Counted from the first letter of the stretch, positions 31,500 through 43,154 are shown. The stretch: 51,902 bases of DNA from Prorocentrum cordatum (GCA_963575745.1 CAUYUJ010001427.1:27501-79402), one strand, 5' to 3'. Numbers and translations are program-made. Notes: a model not told the origin generated them from the letters alone.

Positions 31500-34136
31500 T
31501 CACAATGAGAGAATGTGATGGCGCAGCGTGCGCTTCCAGCCCGATACAGACTGCGCTGCCTCTACTGTCGCATGAAGACTGCCGAAGATTCCTACTGAGT
31601 GCTTCAACAAGATGGGAGCGAACTCTCTGCTCGGCGCGCCTCTGCGCCTCACTCCAGCAGCAGCCGCCGGCGTGAAAGAATTCGGTGCGAACGTGGTGTG
31701 GCGAATCAGGCTGTTCTCACGTGAGCGCAGCACGTCGCCGAACAGAAGCATCTGCCGGTATAGTAGCAGGGTGCTGGCACCCGTGTGCTGCGCACGGCTT
31801 AGCACTTCTGCGTTTGGTACCCTGGACAACCATGACGGCTTGATGCCAATGATCTTTCTGATGCACCTGTTCTGGAAGCCGTCCAGACGACGTGTTTGGG
31901 CTTTGTTCAAGCATGCTCCAGCGAGCCCGTAAAGCAGTTTCGAGTCCACCACTGACGAGAAAATGCGTACTTTGCGTCTCCACGTCAGAGGAATGGGACC
32001 ATAACTTACTGAGCGACGAAAACATCCTTTTTGCTTCGCCGATCTTGCGCCCTAGTTCCGGCCCTGCGTCTGCATCGGCTGACAGATGCGCACCTAAGTA
32101 CTGAAGCTGCTTGACTTGCTTAAGCGCCGTGCCATCGGGTGCACAAACGTCTCCTTTCGCCCCAATTGCAAGGACCTGGAACTTGCCCCAGTGCAGCTCC
32201 ATGCCGTACCTGCGACCCGCGGCAGAAATTACTTTCAAGTACTCGTTCAAGAAAACGTCGTCAGTTCCAATAAGCAGGGTGTCGTCCGCGTAGACGCACT
32301 CGCACAAGTCACCCTTCATGGAAGCATCCTTCGCTCCACCTTCCAAGAGGCCGACGGCGTCGTGAAGCAGCACGGTCACTACCAGAGTAAGCAGAAGTGG
32401 GCTGAGCGTGCACCCTTGAGAGATGCCAGACAGCTGCGGCCTCGGAGCAGAATCGCTACCGCATTCGCTGACGACAAACAGCCTCTCAGTCATCATCACG
32501 CGTATCATTGCCCGAAACTCTTCTGGGATCCCTAGCCTCCTGAGCGCGTCCAGCAAGCTGTCAATGTGGATGCTGTCGAACGCCTTCTTCCAGTCCAGGG
32601 CGACGAGAGTAACAGAGCCATTCTTTTTCGCCCTCGCCAATTCGATGTTGCGCCTCGCTGCGTAAATGGCGTGTTCCGTAGTGCACCCAGCCCGGAAGCC
32701 AAATTGGGTTCGCCACAACCTGTCGTCGATGCCGGCGTCTAGCAGCCTTGCCTTCAACATCGCTGAGAAAACTTTCATTGCGACGCACTGCAAAGATATA
32801 AGGCGATAGTTGTCGCAATTGGCTGGGTCCTCCTTCTTCTATAGCAGGCACACTTGAAGCGCACCATGGATGTGGGAATTCCTTATTCAACCAGCCTTGA
32901 GGTCTCGCTTTCGGCTTCGTGATGCTTCTGATGCAACCCCAGTCACCAGAAGCAGTAACATCTTCCAACCACGTGGCACGATCTTGCTTTGCAGATAGTT
33001 TGACAGACTTCCTCAAAACGAGTGCTGCTTCCCAATCTCCGTCGACGCGTGCCTGCCGCCGGTCATCCAACAGAGACAGCGTGCGTTGGGAGATCCACGG
33101 CTTGTTCGGCGCGCGCACCATGTCTGGCACGACGGCTTCAACAGCAGCCCAAACAGAGCTCGAAGTAGCTTGCCAGCGCTGGGACAAAGAGCCACAGCGA
33201 GACAACGGCGTAGTCAATCGTGAAACCGCTTGCGACAAAGACTTCCGTCCCGCAGGTGACTCGAGCGCCCTCCAATCTTTACGCTTGCGCCTCTGCCTCG
33301 TCGCCTGTCCGGACTCTGTCTCGCCGGTCATGAAGTTTGCCAACACTGGGTATCGATGAGATGCGAGGGTGCTCGTCGTGTCACTCCGTATGCCCATCAG
33401 GTGTCTCTCCAGAGGCGCCGGAACCAGCAGCAAACCAAGGGCGTTGTTGTAACCGTTGGCCGTGATGGGGCCACCAGGCCTGACACAAGGCTCGTGGTAT
33501 GTAGCCTTGAGCTCTGGTGGGAGGTTGTAAACAGTGTTCGCGACGATGAAATCAAAATCCGTACACAGCTCCATGAACAAATCCCGGTTTGGGACCTCTG
33601 CTTTCTTCACCGCCTCCCGGCCGAACGAAAGCTCGCCCATAATGCCCTCCTTTCCAGCACGTCTTCCACCAAGTCTGGCGTTCCAGTCGCCGAAGACCAG
33701 CCGATGACCATAACCAGGGAGTGCCGCCAAATGACGGTGTAGGCGGTCGTAAAAGCTCAGCTTCTCGTCGGTCGGCCTGTCGTTGTGCGGGGCGTACGCA
33801 GTGCATAGCGTGAGCCGCCCAGCGCCAGTGCGAATTTTGATGGAGGCAATGCGGCTGTCCAGCTGCCAGTAACCGCACACTCGCGGACGAAAGTTTGGAG
33901 CGATAACAAACCCTACACCAGCCCATTCGGGATGCGCCCCTGCCGTGCCTGACGATACCACCAAGTAGCCATCTTCTGTGTCATAATGAAAGGAATTCGG
34001 CTTGCGTGTCTCCTGCAAGCACATGAAATCGACGGACTGCGAACTCATGTAATTGCAAATCTCAACTAATTTCAACTCGCTCGGTCATACCCCCAACGTT
34101 CCAAGGACCAACACGCACAAAACTGTCACGGCCCAT
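31500..34136 (-). pseudogene. LINE ORF2: endonuclease and reverse transcriptase, frameshifted
   Basis: It starts MGRDSFVRVGPWNVGGMTER (the WNV of an exonuclease-endonuclease-phosphatase N-terminus) at 34136, and a frameshift near 34090 leads into ELKLVEICNYM. Endonuclease motifs visible are CLQET, GDWNARLGG and ASHRYPV; the usual Asp of the SDH motif is missing. The linker runs to about 32900. A second frame change near 32850 and a TAG within LLxKKEDPANCDNYRLIS precede the RT. Motif A is LVALDWKKAFDSI, motif B GISQGCTLSPLL, motif C CVYADDTLL, all intact. A third frameshift near 31955 separates LYGLAGACLNKAQTRRLDGF and the C-terminus. The AP-like endonuclease would nick target DNA and the RT would copy the element RNA there. 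Confidence 0.85.
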
Positions 34137-34220
34137 ACTGAATATGTCCGCGTCCTCGCCGCTCTGCGCCACGAGGGGTGAAATTGAAATTTCCTGTCTG
34201 TCTGCGCACCGCCGTGACCC

Positions 34221-35228
34221 CTACATGGAGCCACCCCCCTTTCCCTTGCCCTCACTCTCGCTGAAGGCTTTCGCCCTGCCGAGCTTCGCCTGGGCCGCCG
34301 TGGCGATCTCGGAGAGCTCTCCTGACGACTGTAATGCATCCCTCCTCCCCCATTCCAGGCCGACCCGCTTCAGCTCGAGACGAAAATCCTTCACCACCGT
34401 CCTGGCCACCACCGCCCCGGCAACCGTCAACGAACAATCGTCCGTGGTGACCTTGGTGCACGTCTTGTTGACACCCCACTTCGCCAGCATCCGGCGCCAC
34501 CCGAACAGGTCCTCCTGCTGCGTGCGGATGCCGACAGGGAAGTCCGGTTTGGCCCAGACGGCGCTTCCTAAACTCACGGGCTGCTTCTTCGCGAAAGCAT
34601 CGACCGTATCAAGGGACACCTGGCGCGCCGAGCCGGACCCGAATCAGATGAAGAACGCGCCCTTGAATTCACTCTTGCAAGGCATGTTGTTGGGCGTGGG
34701 AGCTGGGACATTGAAATCGGTACATAAAGTAGTAGCCCACTTAGCTGCCTCATCAAAGGTCGTCGCGTTGGGCACGTTCCCAATGACAGCAACGGCAGAT
34801 GATGGATTGGACGTTGGAGCTATATTTCTCGGAGTCGCGCACTGCGACAAAGCCTCCTCGATCATTTTCGCCACGTCATCTTTGGTGATGGACGTCTCCT
34901 GGAGCTCGTTTACTTTGTCTTCCACGCTACTGACGGTCATGCTCGCCTCCAGTGCGGCCTGCTTCGCGGACGTGGCCATTTACTTCGCCTGCTTCGCCTC
35001 ATTCAGGGCCTCCCTGCTCTCGCGAGCCATGCCCCGCACCTCCTTCCTGAGGTCCTTCATGTCATTCATCATTGCCTGCATCATGTGCATCATGGTCGCC
35101 TTCACCTCGCCGGAGGCAGCCGCCGGACGATCGTCAACGTCCAAGCCGTCCATTTGCTGCAGGTGGGATTCGGTTCGGGTCTGCTTTCGCTCACCACCGA
35201 GAGGAGTATTGATGTCGTATCGCTTCAT
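34221..35228 (-). pseudogene. LINE ORF1-like protein with two stops
   Basis: About 335 codons from MKRYDINTPLGGERKQ in one frame. A Met/Lys/Glu-rich helix (MMHMMQAMMNDMKDLRKEVR) looks like a coiled coil. A TAA near 34981 and a TGA near 34645 interrupt it, both otherwise in frame, which suggests two point mutations. The C-terminal part (WAKPDFPVGIRTQQEDLFGW, LKRVGLEWGRRDALQ) resembles RNA-binding ORF1 tails by position only, and it ends KGKGGGSM. Placed before the endonuclease/RT ORF on the same strand, it is likely the nucleic-acid chaperone ORF1. Confidence 0.65.
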
Positions 35229-35340
35229 GTCGCCAGTCAAGAGAACAGCGAAAGAGAAATGGGGACACAGAGTAATGGGTGGAGCGCAAATGATGTAATG
35301 TAAGGAGTTCTGGCAACTTGAGCAGTTCTGAGCAAACAAG

Positions 35341-36428
35341 TCAAGTGAAACTCACTTCGGTTTTCGGTCGCAGTTTGGGGGCTTTGCCACGGCAGAAATC
35401 CACGCAAAAATCAGCTACAGCCCGTCTGCAAGGTCGGTGCAGTGACTCGTGCACTCAGCAGGGGGCTTCCGCGTGCTCCGCATGCGAATGCGGCCGTCAG
35501 GATAGCAGGCACACCAAAAAAGGAATCGGCCTGCTGGCAGGTCCCCCACGGAACTCCCTTGTCTCCCGATGGCCGCAGGGGCCCACAGAAGCTGTGGGGC
35601 ACCTTGGGGCCTCCAAAGCATCGACGAAGACTGTACCCCAGTAGTTCTTACAGCTGGATCTCTTATCGTACGTGCCTGCTGTACTTGCAGCCCCCCGGTG
35701 GCCTCCCTGCCCCCTCTGGAGACCGCCGAGGCCACCCGAGGTCTTCATCAAACACGGCCGCCGAAGCTCTCAGAAGACGACGCGCCTCTGCCCAGGACCG
35801 GTGGCGGCGCACGGGGGGGCAGTGTCAGGCGGCGGGCAACGGGGTCCAGCGCAAGCGGGGCTCAGCCAGAGCGCCAGGCCCTGCAAAAGCCCACAGGGCC
35901 GGGTTTTGGCCGAGAGGGGCTTGGGAGCTGGCTGCAGCGCGGTTTCGCCAAGTTGGCCGAGCCGGGTCAGCGCTGGGCCGGGTCAGTCCACGCGAGGCTG
36001 CCAGGGGCCGAAAGCTCTGGGCCAGCCACACGAGGGGCAGAAGGGAGGCCGCAAGGCCGCGCGCCCGGGGGGGGGCAGCAAGTCAGCCCGCCGCGTCGGT
36101 TCCGGTCGGAGCCGTTGCAGTGCCCAGCAGGGTGCGTCGCGGCGTGGCCTGCTTGACGCCCACGAGGCAGGGGCGATACACAGTGCCGCCTGGTTTGCCC
36201 CAGTGTGCGCACGGGTCGATCAGGTCTGGTCGACCAGGGGTGTGGCCACCCAGGTTGGCGATCCGCCGGTGCACATGTTTTCGAAGGTATTTGGTGCGCT
36301 CCACGAAGCCGCCAGTGAATCCTTTGGAAAGGCTTTGCGGGTGGGGTTTCGGCGTGTCCGTGGTGCCTGAGCATCTGAGGCGATCCACAGTGTCGCGCGA
36401 TGGACCCTCAGGGGCCGTTGTGCTCTAG
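35341..36428. other. intron 1 sequence with a long ORF of doubtful meaning
   Basis: A 328-codon + strand ORF (35442-36428) overlaps several other long open frames. It is Arg/Ala/Gly/Pro-rich with no motif, as expected from GC-rich noncoding DNA. I do not call a gene. Confidence 0.4.
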
Positions 36429-36905
36429 TAGGGCTGCTTGTCTCGCTGATCCAATCGAATCAGCGGGTCGGGGACTACCGCGAACCTGCTGCGCAGTGGT
36501 CCGTATCCCCTGACTCTACTAGTCTGTGGGTGTATTTGCCGTCCCTTCCTAGTCTAGTTGACGAGCTGATCCAACTGAAGCAGCGGGTCATGGGCTACCC
36601 CGAACTTGATTCGCAGTGGCCCGTACTTCCATACCCGTATAGGCTAGGGTTCTAGGTGTCACCCGGTCCTGGTACGGTTGGCAGGCTGATCCAGTCGAGT
36701 CAGCAGGTCATGGGCTACCCTGAACTTGGTGTGCAGTGGTCCGCTCTCTCAAGCCTTGAAGTGCTAGGGTCGGAGGTGCCACCTAGTCCTGGTATGGTTG
36801 ACAGGATGGTCAAGTTGAGTCAGCGGGTCAGGTGCTACTGCGAACGTGCTGCGCAGTGGTCCATCTCCCCTGGCCCGAGAAGGACAAAACACCAGCGCGA
36901 TTATC
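36429..36905 (+). repeat. 118-bp satellite, block 1 (four units)
   Basis: Units start gctgatccaatcgaatcagc-like at 36449, 36566, 36685 and 36803, each containing gcgcagtggtccg or a variant and ending with cctagtctagttgac-like sequence. It opens with agggctgcttgtctcgctga, also found at the start of block 2. Confidence 0.88.
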
Positions 36906-36909
36906 GCAA

Positions 36910-37510
36910 CGATTGATGGGCCGCGCATGGGAGCGCATGACGTGCCAAACGACCAGTCATGAGCATGGCAACCCATGAGGGGCCAACGTCTCGTCACGCA
37001 TGTGGCATTGCATGGCCCGAGCATCCGTATGGCTTTCCATGACATGCCAATGCTCCAGCTTGAGTGCGACAGCGCGTGAGTGTCAGCACCTTAGCGCGCT
37101 GGGTCCACGCATGAGAGGTCCAAGCCCAGCACGGATACGGCGCCACATGAGGGACAAAAAAGTCCCAACGTGAGTGCGGCAACGCGCCAGTGGCCGAAGC
37201 CCCTGCGTGAGTATGGCAACGCGTGAGGGGCTAAAGCCCCAGCGTGAGTATGGGAACACATGATGAGCCGAACGATCCTGCGTGAGGGCGGCAACGCTTG
37301 ATTGGCCAAGGCCCGAGCGGGAGTAGAGCGACGCATGGTAGGCTCGAGCCCTAGCATAAGTACGTACGGGATCGACAGAGGGGCTCAGACCCCACGTCGC
37401 ACGAGTGGCCCAAATCCCAGCGTTCGCATGGTAACGGATAGGGGGCCAACTGTCCAAACGTGAGTGTTGCAACGCATGAGGGGCCGAATGCCCAGCATGC
37501 ATATTGCCAG
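36910..37510 (+). repeat. 37-bp minisatellite
   Basis: About 16 degenerate copies of a unit like gcgtgagtatggcaacgcgt followed by gaggggctaaagccccag. Spacing of the gtgag words is 37 bp where best preserved (37206, 37243, 37280). Confidence 0.8.
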
Positions 37511-38010
37511 GAGTGTGGCCACCTCAAGCTTGCGATCCGCTCGAAACACATGTTGGTGTGCCCTAGGAGATGGTCAGACGCTATCCTGTCGAATGGGGCT
37601 ACGGTGAGGGGGAGGGGGGGCTCGCGACCCTAGAGCAAACAGCCAAGGTGGAGCATCGCCTCTCCTCCACGCCCGCCGCCTCCCCCCTGGGTGTCCCCGG
37701 ACCCCGCGAGACGCCGAGGGGGAGGGGGTGGACGTACCATGCCCTGTGGTGCCACGGCGCTGTTGTTTTGTGCAAAGCGGGCGGCACCGCTTTGCAACGC
37801 CATCCAGCGCAAGGCTCCCAAGCGAGGACGAGGAGAGATGCGATGACCAGCGCGCATCGTAGCAGAAGAAAGGGCTACGGGTTGACCGACCCGACCCGAC
37901 CCGAAGCCAGGGCACAGGTCCTGCAGTCTTGGACAGGACCGCGCGGCGGCCGCGGAGGCGCGGGGCGCGCGTAGAAGACCAGGTTGGCGAGCGTGGGCCG
38001 CGCGCGGAGG
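37511..38010. other. intron 1 sequence, nothing recognised
   Basis: GC-rich unique DNA with no supported gene. Confidence 0.4.
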
Positions 38011-38013
38011 TGG

Positions 38014-38048
<35 letters not shown>

Positions 38049-38058
38049 TTGTTTTTTT

Positions 38059-38091
<33 letters not shown>

Positions 38092-38092
38092 C
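38010..38092 (+). repeat. TC dinucleotide tract
   Basis: TCTCTC blocks with a T-rich interruption at 38046-38062. Confidence 0.95.
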
Positions 38093-38174
38093 CCCCTGAC
38101 GGGTGCCCACGGGTACTGAGAAGCAGGGCCACGCCGTGCGCAACGCTGTCGCGGGCACTGGCCCAGTGCAGCGG

Positions 38175-38400
38175 CACCTGGCCTGCCACTGCGACAGCAT
38201 CGTTCCTGGCTTGCACCACAAACGTACAAGAGTGTAACACTGGCGGCATCATTCCTGGCTTGCACCTCTCCAGGTACATGAACGACCGTCGCCGCGGCCG
38301 ACCAAGAGGGTGCAGAGACAAAGGCAAACCTGCATACAAAAGAAGGCACATGGACGATCGTAGCCGTGGCCAACCAAGAAAGAGCCGAGACACACACAGT
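38175..38400 (+). repeat. imperfect direct repeats
   Basis: cat(c/t)rttcctggcttgcacc occurs at 38199 and 38248. acatgaacgaccgtcgccgc at 38276 returns as acatggacgatcgtagccgt at 38348, so a segment was duplicated. Confidence 0.65.
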
Positions 38401-38934
38401 TCAACAAGTGGCCGGGGCAGCTCAGGCCAGAGTCCTGGAGACAAGCAAAACTTGGCCGCCGCCCTACCGCTTTTCGAGCCGCGCCCGCCCCGCCGGACTC
38501 GCATAACGACACCTCCCGTGTGCCGCCCCAGAGGCCAGCCGCAGCCGACCCCCCCGCGCACATCCGGGGCGGGGCACCCTGGCCGCGGGAGGGCAGGGCG
38601 AGGTTCCCCCGAGGAGCCTCCCGCGGGCGGCCCGCGTCCCCCGCCCGAGCCCTGGCGGGGCACTGGGCAGGCCACCGCAGGGGGGGGGGGACGCGGCGTG
38701 GCGACGGGGGGGCAGTGCTCTCTCTCCCCTCGGCCCGTGCGGGCGAGCAGGGGAGACGGGCGGGCTGCTGCCCCCCGCCTGTTTTTTCCAGGGGCGCCCG
38801 CGCGCACGCGGCGGCACGGGTGCCGTCTCTCCTTCCCTTCCAGCGCGCGCTCCCCGCTCCCGCCCTGTCTGCCCCCCTCCCGCTCCTGCTCCTGCGGCTC
38901 CCGGGCCGAAGCTGCCAGGAGCTGGGCCAGGGGG
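38401..38934. other. GC-rich stretch, nothing recognised
   Basis: High-GC sequence with overlapping open frames on both strands; no exon supported. Confidence 0.4.
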
Positions 38935-39860
38935 GCGTTTTGGGGGTGCAGCTTCACCCCGGGCGTCCTGGGGTGCCTGCGCTGACACATCTGATCCCAT
39001 GCATGCTTGGATCCACGCATCCTCTCGTCCGTGAGCGGGTTCAGACAGTCACCGCAGAGGCGACGTGGACTAGGACCCGCGTACGAGCCACACGTCTGAC
39101 AAGCAATGAGGAAACTCTCGCCCGCCTCGTCATCGGCGACTGCCAGCGTGTGGCCGCGAGTGTCAGCAGCGAGGGCCTCGAGAGGGGGATCCGTCAGTGC
39201 CCTTCTCGTGGAGCCGGGCTTCTCTCCTCGCCTCCGAAAGGGGGGGCCCTCGCCCAGCACAGCTTGCGAGCCCATCCTCCCAGGCTCCAAGTCCGATCGT
39301 GCACCAGACGGCCCCCTGGCACTACTGGGGGTCTGGGAGGGGGAGCCGCAGTATTGGAGCCCTGGACGGACGCAGCCCCCGACTGGGGGCTTCTTCGCCT
39401 TGTTAGGCTTGGCCGGTGCTTTGCCCCCGGGCACGGAGGCAACAGGAGGCCACTGCGGCAAGATCTGACAACCATAGTGAAGAAAGTGCTGGGCCAACTT
39501 GATGCGCGATTCTGACTGTTCCTGTTCAGCAGGGGCAGGCTGCGACAACTCATTGGCCGCCCACTTCGCCTACCGATCAGCCTCGGCATCGCCCGAGGCA
39601 TGCCGACATTCTTCTGTGTGGGGCGCTACTTCGGAGAGCGTTTGCTACGATGTTGCTTTGATCAGGTCAATGTCCCGACTCCAGCGAGCACATCGTTTGA
39701 TCAAACATTTCAGTCCCGAATGACAACCTCTGGGAGCCAAGCCTGGAGCCTGCAGTTTGCATGTGCCAGTTTAGTCTGCAATCAAGGCTGTGATATTGCA
39801 TCCGAACTTCACCGCAGCACGCGCTGCTACAACTCTGCTGCGGGTGAGGTCTGAGGCAGG
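38935..39860 (-). pseudogene. retroelement remnant: RNase H-like end and Cys/His tail
   Basis: Read on the - strand, 39790 to 39660 gives CHSGLKCLIKRCARWSRDID in one frame, and 39660 to 39560 gives VAPHTEECRHASGDAEADR, a TAG, then AKWAANE. H-A-S-G-D-A-E-A-D-R with AKWAANE resembles the H...GN..AD..A end of RNase H domains in retroelements. The frame then stays open past 38950 with a C-terminal motif GHTLAVADDEAGESF and CQTCGSYA...C...C...H, ending in QMCQRRHPR, which looks zinc-binding. A frameshift near 39655, the TAG at about 39570 and an upstream TAA near 39775 show it is dead. No RT is attached, so this is a fragment. Confidence 0.5.
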
Positions 39861-40470
39861 GCTCTGCTGACAGGGCCCGCTAGCACGGCTATGGCTTCAC
39901 CCGTGGCAGGATCGATGACTACAAGAGCCCATCTAGACGAGGAGGAGGAGGAGGGGGAGGAGGAGCATTGACTAAGCCTCCATGTCTACGAGCGGGCGGC
40001 TCGCCGTTTTTGCATACCCTTCGAGCTTGGAAGGGCATGGTTCTTGGGGGCACGCCCCTTGCTCGGCGTGATTGCCCGACGGGACTACCCGACTCGGGGG
40101 CTGCGAAGAGAGGGGGGGCAAGAGACCAGAGACTGGAGGCCTTGTGTCGCCCCAGCGGCAACGGCCCTGCGCGGGCTGCGAGGGAGAGGGAGTAGACTGG
40201 ACTGCCTAGGCCCATTCTACTCCCAGCTCCAACTACAAAGAATGTCCCGTCGACCTGGTAGGTACTACAGTACAGTCGGACCGAGGCATAAGATCGAGCT
40301 CAGCTCGGGGAGAGTGCCCTAATGTTCTTGTTTGTTGGATGTTCTTGTGCACCCTGGGGGGAGGGTGCCCTCGAATGTTCAGTTTGACTGGCAGAGGGTC
40401 TCATGTTCTTGAGGGATGGTCTTATGTCCGAGGTCTGGCTGTATCCCGTCGAGCTGGTAGAGACTACCTC
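39861..40470. other. intron 1 sequence, nothing recognised
   Basis: Contains a 20-bp GGA patch (39939-39964) and several atgttcttg/ctggtag words; no gene. Confidence 0.4.
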
Positions 40471-40850
40471 AGGGCTGCTTGTCTCGCTGATCCAACCGAC
40501 TCAGCGGGCCAGTGGCTGCCGCGAACCTGGCGCGCAGCGGCCCGGAGCCCCTGACTCTACCAAGCTGCGGGTGTAGTTGCCACCTCTTTCTAGTCAGACG
40601 GGCGGCCCGATCCAAACGAAACAGCGGATCAGGACCTGCCGCGAGCGTGCTGTGCAGTGGCCCGCAGTGCCAGCCCATAAAGGCTGTGGGTGTAGCATTC
40701 TCCCAGTCCTAGTCTGGCTGAAGAGCAAATCCAGTCGAGCCATCGGACAAAGGGGCTACAGCGAGCGCGCTGCGCAGTGGTCCGTGGTCCGTGGCTCTGC
40801 AAGGACCTGGGCAGAGGTGCCGCCTTGTCCTAGTTGGGCTGCCTGGCTGA
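40471..40850 (+). repeat. 118-bp satellite, block 2 (about three units)
   Basis: Units at about 40477, 40595 and 40715 match block 1 (36429), including the shared lead-in agggctgcttgtctcgctga and the gcgcagtggtccg core. Confidence 0.85.
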
Positions 40851-41206
40851 CCCTAGGAGACGGGGGCTGAGGGATGACGCGGGGCCGCCTGGGAAGGAGG
40901 ACCTGCCTGGATCGGCAGGTCCGCCTTCCGCGCGGCAGAAGTCCGAGGAGCCGAGGACCCCCACCGGGGGGCCTCGCGGGAGTGCCAGGCAGGGCCGGGC
41001 GCCAAAGCATGGCAGAGGCAGGCCGACTCGAGCCCGCACTGCGCCCCCCGTGTCGCCCGGGGGAGAGTCCAGCCCCGAGGGGTGCCCGCCGGTGGTGCTC
41101 GCCGCGGGGCGGCGTCGAGGGCCCCCCCTTTGTTTGCAGGCGCGCCGGGCGTCTGCCGCGGTTTCTCCGGCAGGGCTGCGGCCCCCCGTCGGCATGGTGG
41201 CGAGGA
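40851..41206. other. GC-rich stretch, nothing recognised
   Basis: Open in several frames at once; no family motif. Confidence 0.4.
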
Positions 41207-41366
41207 GGAGGAGGAGGAGGAGGAGGAGGAGGAGGAGGAGGAGGGAGGAGGAGGAGGGAGGAGGAGGAGGGAGGAGGAGGAGGAGGAGGAGGAGGAGGAG
41301 GAGGAGGAGGAGGAGGAGGGGGAGGAGGAGGAGGAGGAGGAGGAGGAGGAGGAGGAGGAGGAGGGG
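41207..41366 (+). repeat. GGA trinucleotide tract
   Basis: Pure GGA with GGGA slips. Confidence 0.97.
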
Positions 41367-41948
41367 GGTGAGCCGTTTAAACCCAAGACGCATCCACGAT
41401 GTGGCAGCACATCGTCCCTCCAAGTTCCCTCTACAAGAGTCTGGTTTCATTGGGAAATGCCCCATGGGAAGACAATCCTGAATCGTGCCAGTCAACAGTT
41501 CCTGGAGCTTCAGCACCGCGAATCAACGTGACTGTTGCGTCCTGGCAATCCGAAGCCGCACCAGAACAGAATCCTTGGAACTTTATCCATACGAGCTTTT
41601 GCAACTGTTGTAATTGTTTAAGACGAATGCGCGCGGCGCCACGGCAAACGCCTCGAAACCGCCGTTACTCTTTGAGCTTGATGCTGACTTTTGAACAACT
41701 GTGCGCCGCGCTAAGGTGAGAGCCACATTTTGAACACCGCCCGCCCTCCATCCTCGAAGCTGTTGCAACCGTTTCACGCTGAATGCACGCGGCGCTCAGG
41801 TGAGAGTCACATTTTCAGAACCAGCCGCTCTCCATCCTTGTTGCACGTTTCAAGCTTCAGGGTCATAAGCGGTGAGGAGGTCTCAGGCGAAACGCCCCTC
41901 CCGCCCTACCAACACGTCTCTAGGTGCGAGAGGCAATCGTGATTCATA
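41367..41948. other. intron 1 sequence with a duplicated 100-bp segment
   Basis: caactgttgtaattgtttaa at 41600 and gttgcaaccgtttcacgctg at 41760 begin two related segments, both followed by aatgc(g)cgcggcgc and caggtgagag-like sequence. No gene. Confidence 0.45.
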
Positions 41949-41954
41949 AAGAAC

Positions 41955-42401
41955 AGAGATTGATGTCGCTGATGATGTTGCTGATGCTGCTGCTGCTCAT
42001 GATGGTGAGGATAATGATGATGCGGATGGTGCTGATGATGCTGATGATGCTGCTGATGATGGTGATGATGATGTTGACGTTGATGGTGATGCTGATGCTC
42101 ATTATATTCATGGCGAAGCTGATAATGCTGTTGTTGATGATGGTGATGCTGCTGACGCTGATGATGTTGATGCTGCTGCTAATGCTGCTGCTGATGAGGA
42201 TGCTGACGATGGTTATGATGTTGACACTGGTGATGATTATTATGATGCTGATGCTGATGTTGATGATAACGATTATGATGATGCTGCTGATGATGATGAT
42301 GATGCTGATGATACTGATGATGATGATGCTGATGCTGATGATGAAGATGAAGATGGTGATGACGATGTTGATGCTATTGTTGTTGATGCAACCGTTGATG
42401 A

Positions 42402-42465
<64 letters not shown>

Positions 42466-42636
42466 CTGGTCATGCTGATGACGATGCTGATGTTGTTGCT
42501 GATGATGATGCTGATGCTGATGATGATGTGGCTGATGCTTCTGCTCATGATGTTGACAATGATGACACTGCTGCCGATGATGATGATGATGATGATGGTG
42601 CTGTTGATGGTGATGCTTCTGTTGATGATGATGCTG

Positions 42637-42717
<81 letters not shown>

Positions 42718-42930
42718 TTGCTGCTGCTTTTGCTGCTACTGATGAAATGTAGCAGGAGGAGGACGAGGAGGAGGACGAGGAGGCCGAGGAGGGCAAGGAG
42801 AAGGGGGAGGAGGAGGAGGAGGAGGAGGAGGAGGAGGAGGAGGAGGAGGAGGAGGAGGAGGAGGACGAGGCCAAGGAAGAGGAGGAGGAGGAGGAGGAGG
42901 AGGAGGAGGAGGAGGACGAGGAGGAGGATC
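41955..42930 (+). repeat. GAT field followed by GAG tract, upstream of exon 2
   Basis: GAT with GCT variants to about 42735 (pure GAT at 42403-42463 and 42641-42716), then GAG to 42930. It ends about 40 bp before exon 2 of the eIF3j gene. Confidence 0.96.
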
Positions 42931-42970
42931 CAGAGGGTCTGGCCCCCCCACATGTGCGCGCCGCCAACAG

Positions 42971-43117
42971 GAGGCCGCCAACAGGGTCGACGACTCCGAG
43001 GAGGACGAGGAGGGTCCGCCACCCGCGGCGGCGGTCTCCTCGCCGGCCAGCGCCGCCAAGGCGAAACCGAAGGCGAAGGAGAAGGCGGCCGAGCCGGAGC
43101 CCGCGCTGACCGCCCAG
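42971..43117 (+). CDS. EIF3J: eIF3j exon 2 (acidic and Lys/Ala-rich linker)
   Basis: After the acceptor cgccaacag, 49 codons read EAANRVDDSEEDEEGPPPAA, a Ser/Ala stretch, KAKPKAKEKAAEPEPALTAQ. The end corresponds to the human LTPEEQ segment, with the rest supplied by exon 3. The intron that follows begins GAGTGC, a GA donor. The acceptor has almost no pyrimidine tract, since a GAG repeat lies upstream, while CCT repeats lie just downstream of the exon. Confidence 0.7.
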
Positions 43118-43154
43118 GAGTGCCCCCTCCTGGTGATCCTCCCTCCCTCACTTC

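Larger units (their letters stand above)
31405..35340 (-). mobile_element. LINE-type retrotransposon, full length but broken
   Basis: On the - strand the order is ORF1 (35228 to 34221), an 84-bp spacer, ORF2 with endonuclease and reverse transcriptase (34136 to 31500), and a 3' end in about eight GAA repeats (TTC at 31405-31430 on +). A simple-repeat tail instead of poly(A) occurs in several LINE clades. ORF1 has two in-frame stops; ORF2 has at least three frame changes and a stop, so the copy is dead. It lies antisense in eIF3j intron 1. The 5' boundary near 35340 is approximate and I could not identify a target duplication. Confidence 0.82.

Noticed and set aside
35442-36428. 328-codon + strand protein
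   Set aside because: Composition is Arg/Ala/Gly/Pro-rich, several other frames are equally open, and no motif is present.
37875-38930. Distal part of the 557-codon - strand ORF (37875-39548)
   Set aside because: Only its first roughly 200 codons resemble protein; the rest is GC-biased and runs through a TC dinucleotide tract as Arg/Glu repeats.
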